From DATEBA01 sp035288045 (GTDB lineage: Bacteria > Actinomycetota > UBA4738 > HRBIN12), in NCBI GenBank assembly GCA_035288045.1, contig DATEBA010000035.1, positions 1-25,920 on the forward strand: a stretch of DNA of 25,920 bases. Reading direction: 5' to 3'. The number at the start of each line of letters is the position of its first letter. Position 1 is the first letter of the stretch. Shown here in pieces: positions 22,155-25,920 of this stretch. A program made the translations under genes and the position numbers. The notes beneath the pieces were generated by a model. The model made no database searches and was not told the origin of the DNA. It worked only from the letters and a program-made list of their open reading frames with translations.

Positions 22155-24428
22155 TCATCCGCCGTGCAGCGCGCGCCAGACCCGCTCGGGGGATAGAGGA
22201 AGGTCCAGATGGCGTACCCCGAGGTGCGAGAGCGCGTCCACGACCGCGTTCTGAACCGCGGGGGTCGAGCCGATCGTCGCCGACTCGCCGATCCCCTTGG
22301 CGCCGAGAGGGTTCCGCGGCGTCGGCGTCTCCGTGTGCGCACTCTCGAACGGCGGTAGCTCGGCAGCGCTGGGCATCGCGTACGTCGCGAGATTCCCGGT
22401 GAGGTTGCTGCCGACCTCGTCGAACACGACCTCCTCGTAGAGCGCCTGCGCCACGCCCTGGCCGATGCCGCCGTGCACCTGCCCCTCGACGAGGAGGGGG
22501 TTCAGGATCCGGCCACAGTCGTCGACCGCGACGAAGCGAACGAGCCGCACCTCCCCAGTGTCGACGTCCACGTCCACCACCGCGACGTGCGCGCCGAACG
22601 GGAACGTGGCCTGCTTCTGCCGGAAGTCGCCCTCGGCGGAAAGCCCCGGCTCCATCCCGTGGGGAAGCCGGGCGGAGTCACCCGCGAGCTCGGCCAGCCT
22701 CGACCAGTCGAGGGCGGCGTCTGGGGCGCCCGCCACGCCGACCCGACCGTCCTCGAACCGGACGACATCGTCCTCCGCGACCTCGAGCACGTGCGCGGCG
22801 AGCCTCCGCGCCTTCGCCAGCACCTTCTCGCTGGCGTCGAAGACCGACGACCCGCCGATCTGGAGCGAGCGCGAACCCCAGGTGCCCTCCCCCCTCGGCA
22901 CGAGCGCGGTGTCGGAATGGACGACCCGCACTCGCTCGAAGGGCACGCCGAGGACCCCGGCCGCGATCTGAGCGAACGCCGTCTCGTGCCCCTGGCCGTG
23001 CGGCGACGTGCCCGTTCTCACCGTGACGTTCCCGTCGGCGTGCACCTCGACCGAACCGAACTCGCGGCCGGAGTAGGCGGTGATCTCGACGTACGTCGCC
23101 ACCCCGATACCCAACAACCGCGGGTTCCCGCTCCGCCGGCGCTCCTCCTGCTCCGCGCGGAGCTCTTCGTAGCCGGCGAGACCTAGCGCCTCGTCGAGAG
23201 CCCTCTCGTACTCCCCGGTGTCGTAGTGCGCGCCCGAGGCGGTATCGAAGGGGAACGCGTCAGGCGGGATCAGGTTCCTGCGCCGGATCTCGACGGGGTC
23301 GAACCCGAGCTCGTCGGCCAGGATGTCCACCACCCGCTCGACGAGCGCCGTCGCCTCCGGTCGTCCCGCGCCTCGGTAGGGCCCGATCGGCGTCGTGTTG
23401 GTAACGACGCTTCGCCCACGGCACGCGATCCGCGGGGTCCTGTACACGCCCGAGAGCATCTCCTGCGTCGTCGGAGCCAGGAACGCCGCGATCGGGTAGG
23501 CGCCCTGGTCGGCCAGGATGTCGACCTTTAGCCCGACGATCGTCCCGTCGCGCAGCGCCCCGAGCTCGACCCGCTGCACCTGCGCCCGGCCGTGCGTCAT
23601 GGCCAACATGCACTCTGATCGGGACTGGCTCCAGCGGATCGGCCGGCCCAGCTTCACCGCGGCAGCCGAGACCGCCAGGTACTCGGGATAGGTCCAGAGC
23701 TTCGCACCGAACCCCCCGCCCACATCCGGAGCGATCGCCCGCACGCGCTCACGCGCGAGCCCGAGCGCGTCGGCCACGTCGTTGCGGACGTCGAACGGCA
23801 CCTGCGTCGAGGCCCAGACGGTCAAGCCGTCGCCGTCGGGAACCGCGACGAAGGAGTCGGTCTCCATCGGCACGGGCGCGAGACGCTGGTTGACGAACCG
23901 CCCCGCGACCACGACCTCTGCTCCCCTGAGGACGTCCTCGTTCCAGTGGCTGTCGAACTCGTGGGCCAAGTTCGAGCCCGCCTCTGGGAACAGGACCGGT
24001 GCACCCGCCTCGACGGCCGCCTCCAAGTCGGTCACCACCCGCAGCGGGTCGTAGTCGACGACAACGAGCTCGGTCGCGTCGATCGCCTCCGCGAGGGTGT
24101 CGGCGATCACGACCGCGATCGGCTCACCCACGAAGCGCACCACCTCCCTGGCGAGCACGGGACGCGTAAATACCTTCGATACGTTCCCCGAGGGCGGCTG
24201 AGGGTCCAGATCGAGATCCGCGGCCGTGAAGACCGCCGCGACCCCTGGCGACCCAAGCGCCGCGGTCACGTCAACCGCCACGAGGCCGGCGTGCGCGAGC
24301 ATCGATCGAACGAAAACCGCGTGGAGGGCGCCCTCGATCTGTACGTTAGCGACGTAGCGGCCCTTGCCCGAGAGGAACCGCGGGTCTTCAGAGCGAAGCA
24401 CCACGCTGCCGAAGATGGAAGAGGTCAT
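22155..24428 (-). CDS. Xanthine dehydrogenase/CO dehydrogenase-family molybdopterin-binding subunit
   Basis: The protein of about 757 residues is a large catalytic subunit of the molybdenum hydroxylase family. The N-terminal hammerhead domain (about 15-130) carries SEDPRFLSGKGRYVAN and FVGEPIAVV. The cofactor domain shows DVGGGFGAK (about 236), GPYRGAGRPEA (about 349) and the catalytic Glu of GAKGIGES (about 715). The YRGAGR loop differs from the AYRCSFR loop of true form-I CO dehydrogenase, so the substrate is probably a heterocycle or aldehyde. Medium FAD and small [2Fe-2S] subunit genes are not adjacent. ATG 24428 is preferred; GTG 24437 is an in-frame alternative, and neither has a good SD. 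It diverges from the gene at 24472. Confidence 0.9.
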   Translation of the reverse strand: MTSSIFGSVVLRSEDPRFLSGKGRYVANVQIEGALHAVFVRSMLAHAGLVAVDVTAALGSPGVAAVFTAADLDLDPQPPSGNVSKVFTRPVLAREVVRFVGEPIAVVIADTLAEAIDATELVVVDYDPLRVVTDLEAAVEAGAPVLFPEAGSNLAHEFDSHWNEDVLRGAEVVVAGRFVNQRLAPVPMETDSFVAVPDGDGLTVWASTQVPFDVRNDVADALGLARERVRAIAPDVGGGFGAKLWTYPEYLAVSAAAVKLGRPIRWSQSRSECMLAMTHGRAQVQRVELGALRDGTIVGLKVDILADQGAYPIAAFLAPTTQEMLSGVYRTPRIACRGRSVVTNTTPIGPYRGAGRPEATALVERVVDILADELGFDPVEIRRRNLIPPDAFPFDTASGAHYDTGEYERALDEALGLAGYEELRAEQEERRRSGNPRLLGIGVATYVEITAYSGREFGSVEVHADGNVTVRTGTSPHGQGHETAFAQIAAGVLGVPFERVRVVHSDTALVPRGEGTWGSRSLQIGGSSVFDASEKVLAKARRLAAHVLEVAEDDVVRFEDGRVGVAGAPDAALDWSRLAELAGDSARLPHGMEPGLSAEGDFRQKQATFPFGAHVAVVDVDVDTGEVRLVRFVAVDDCGRILNPLLVEGQVHGGIGQGVAQALYEEVVFDEVGSNLTGNLATYAMPSAAELPPFESAHTETPTPRNPLGAKGIGESATIGSTPAVQNAVVDALSHLGVRHLDLPLSPERVWRALHGG

Positions 24429-24471
24429 CGGGGGCACACTCTACGGCGCGCAGGCAGATCGGAGGAACGGG

Positions 24472-25575
24472 ATGAACGTATGGATGAGGCGCACCGCGGC
24501 CGCAGCTATCGGCCTCGTTTTGGCAGGCGCCGCCCAACTTCCGGTCGGTGCCGGACCCGCCCCTCGAGCGGCGGGCGGGATCGACGCCCGCCGGATGGCC
24601 TCGGGGCTGGCTTTCCCGGCCGCGTTCACGTTCGCGCCAAGACGGAGGATCTTCTACGGCGAGCGCTTCAGCGGTGAGATCCGCATCTTGAACCTCGGCA
24701 ACGACAGGAACCGTTTGTTCTTCGACATCGGTCGTCTGGAGTCAGACGGGGAGCGGGGACTTCTCGGGCTGGCGCTCCACCCCGACTACCCCGACACACC
24801 TTGGGTCTACGCGTACGCTACGCGGTCGATCGGGGGTGATCCACACAACCAGCTCCTGCGGTTCAGAGACTCCGGCGGGCGCGGGACCGACCGGAAGGTC
24901 ATCTACACCTCGCCCGTTCACCAGGCGACGAATCACCAAGGAGGACGGATACTGTTTGGTCCCGACGGCCGTCTGTACGTGGTCGTCGGCGACGCGGCCG
25001 ACCCGGACAACTCACAGGACAAGCAGAGCGTGTTCGGCAAGATCCTCCGCCTCACGGACACAGGGCGGGCTGCGCCGGACAACCCCTTCGGCAGCAAGGT
25101 CTGGGCGTACGGGATCCGCAACTCCTTCGGATCCGCCTTCGACCCGCGAACGGGCGACCTGTGGGAAACGGAGAACGGGCCTGAGTGCAACGACGAGATC
25201 AACAGGATCGTCCGGGGCAGAAACTACGCCTGGGGGCCGAACGAGACGTGCTCAACCCCTCCGCAGCCTCCCAGGAACACGAACCAGGACGGGAAGGATC
25301 CTCGGCTCCCCGAGCGCTGGTACACCCCGACGATCGCCCCAACCGGGGCAGCGTTCTGCAACGACTGCGGCCTGGGTCGCCATAGTCCCGGGCGTTTGTT
25401 CTTCGGCGCCTGGAAGACGGGCGAGTTGCGGCGGCTCACCCTGACGGCCAACCGGCGGGGGGTTAAGCACCAGACGGTCGTCTACAAACACGGGAGTGGC
25501 ATCCTCTCGATCGAGGCCGCGCCGAACGGGACGCTGTACTTCAGCGACAGCTCGGAGATCTACAGGCTCGTTTGA
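24472..25575 (+). CDS. Exported PQQ-dependent glucose/sorbosone dehydrogenase-like protein
   Basis: The 367-residue protein has a signal peptide (MNVWMRRTAAAAIGLVLAGA, cleavage near AGPAPRA) and a six-bladed beta-propeller of the GSDH family. Landmarks are GLLGLALHPDYP, NHQGGRILFGPDGRLYVVVGD with the catalytic-type histidine, GKILRL, YGIRNSFGSAFDP, ETENGPECNDEIN and the Trp-containing YAWGP. Family members oxidise aldoses in the periplasm or outside the cell with PQQ and calcium; some homologues have other roles, so the substrate is open. The ATG has GGAGG at 24461-24465. It is divergent from the molybdopterin subunit with about 43 bp between starts; the shared promoter hints at joint control. 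Confidence 0.88.
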   Translation: MNVWMRRTAAAAIGLVLAGAAQLPVGAGPAPRAAGGIDARRMASGLAFPAAFTFAPRRRIFYGERFSGEIRILNLGNDRNRLFFDIGRLESDGERGLLGLALHPDYPDTPWVYAYATRSIGGDPHNQLLRFRDSGGRGTDRKVIYTSPVHQATNHQGGRILFGPDGRLYVVVGDAADPDNSQDKQSVFGKILRLTDTGRAAPDNPFGSKVWAYGIRNSFGSAFDPRTGDLWETENGPECNDEINRIVRGRNYAWGPNETCSTPPQPPRNTNQDGKDPRLPERWYTPTIAPTGAAFCNDCGLGRHSPGRLFFGAWKTGELRRLTLTANRRGVKHQTVVYKHGSGILSIEAAPNGTLYFSDSSEIYRLV

Positions 25576-25660
25576 GGGCTAGGCGTCCCGGCCGAAGGGC
25601 CATTCCCCCCAACGGGGCCTCCGGGGTAAGCTCGCGTGGGGACCACAGAGGGGGTGTGTC

Positions 25661-25792
25661 GTGGACATCGGTCGCCCGAGGCGGATCATCGAGATCGAGC
25701 CCGTAGCTGCACCGGTTCCCGAGCCGATGCCGATGCCCGAGCGCGTTCCGGAGTCGGTGCCGGTGCCGGTGCGGAAGGAGCCCGTGGAGTAG
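25661..25792 (+). CDS. Short Pro/Glu-rich protein, unknown
   Basis: A 43-codon ORF starts MDIGRPRRIIEIEPVAAPVP and continues with PEPMPMPERVPE-type repeats to TAG 25790-25792. The GTG start has a purine-rich AGAGGGGG (25647-25654), and TAAGCT (25626-25631) could be a -10. Similar short ORFs with an RRIIEIEP core appear in actinobacterial genomes as far as I recall. The Pro/Glu pattern is not forced by base composition alone. The function is unknown. It is followed 3 bp later by the partial gene at 25796, so the two are probably an operon. Confidence 0.6.
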   Translation: MDIGRPRRIIEIEPVAAPVPEPMPMPERVPESVPVPVRKEPVE

Positions 25793-25795
25793 CCG

Positions 25796-25920
25796 GTGCT
25801 CGACCTCGCTCCCCGCCTCGAGACGCTTCTCGCCCTCGAACCGATAGTCGCGTGGCGCGCGTGGTCGCTCACGTCGCGGCGCGAGTTCACCCATCTGCGG
25901 CTGCGCCCGATCGCCGGGCG
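25796..25920 (+). CDS. N-terminal fragment of an unrecognised gene (cut by window edge)
   Basis: An open frame starts at GTG 25796, 3 bp after the preceding stop, and runs off the window after 41 codons. It begins MLDLAPRLETLLALEPIVAW and continues RAWSLTSRREFTHLRL. No domain can be assigned from this piece. The tight spacing and the coding-like sequence support a real gene. Confidence 0.5.
   Translation, partial: MLDLAPRLETLLALEPIVAWRAWSLTSRREFTHLRLRPIAG

Noticed and set aside
22155..24428. Aerobic CO dehydrogenase large subunit (CoxL form I)
   Set aside because: The active-site loop reads YRGAGR, not the AYRCSFR of form-I CoxL, and coxM/coxS genes are not adjacent.

Overview
The window is a GC-rich (roughly 70%) stretch of a free-living bacterium that looks like an uncultured soil-type actinomycete. 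The clearest lineage marker is a crgA-like cell-division gene (actinobacteria-specific). A mycobacterial-type ferredoxin sulfite reductase, an F420-hydrogenase-beta-type flavoprotein, TANNNT -10 elements, probable leaderless genes and frequent GTG/TTG starts agree with this. No rRNA, tRNA, CRISPR array, insertion sequence or phage gene was seen.

Bases 59-10567 form a sulfur block. A metallo-beta-lactamase/double-rhodanese protein (minus) and an MFS transporter (plus) diverge from a shared promoter region. The transporter converges on an ArsR-type repressor fused to a rhodanese domain. The same 18-bp element lies over the transporter promoter and over the repressor promoter, which suggests one reactive-sulfur-sensing regulon. 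Divergent from the repressor is a seven-gene, fully overlapping operon for reductive sulfate assimilation: sulfite reductase, a 48-residue zinc ribbon, APS reductase (cysH), a second siroheme reductase, an FrhB-like F420/flavin protein, precorrin-2 dehydrogenase and uroporphyrinogen-III methyltransferase. Its leader (3532-3751) looks like a complete Cys-codon attenuator: a leader ORF with three consecutive Cys codons, a following hairpin, an antiterminator arm and an intrinsic terminator just before the first gene. The operon thus encodes the reductases, the siroheme branch and a candidate electron donor, under apparent cysteine-supply control.

Bases 10600-14300 hold a six-helix membrane protein, a broken GNAT acetyltransferase that was translationally coupled to a fatty-acyl-CoA ligase, the ligase itself, crgA, and a small membrane/zinc-ribbon protein. 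Between the last two convergent genes is a 140-bp segment with several DnaA-box-like motifs and a perfect palindrome.

Bases 14392-17503 are a nitrogen-assimilation block: two different glutamate dehydrogenases and a PII signal protein with an unusual T-loop. Bases 17544-25575 are a mixed metabolic region: a cysteine-rich secreted protein, an S9 prolyl-oligopeptidase-type peptidase, a frameshifted Gmad2-domain gene remnant, a GT1-type glycosyltransferase, a doubtful exported protein, an orphan molybdopterin-binding dehydrogenase subunit, and a divergent exported glucose/sorbosone dehydrogenase-like protein. The right edge holds a short Pro/Glu-rich ORF and the start of an unrecognised gene.
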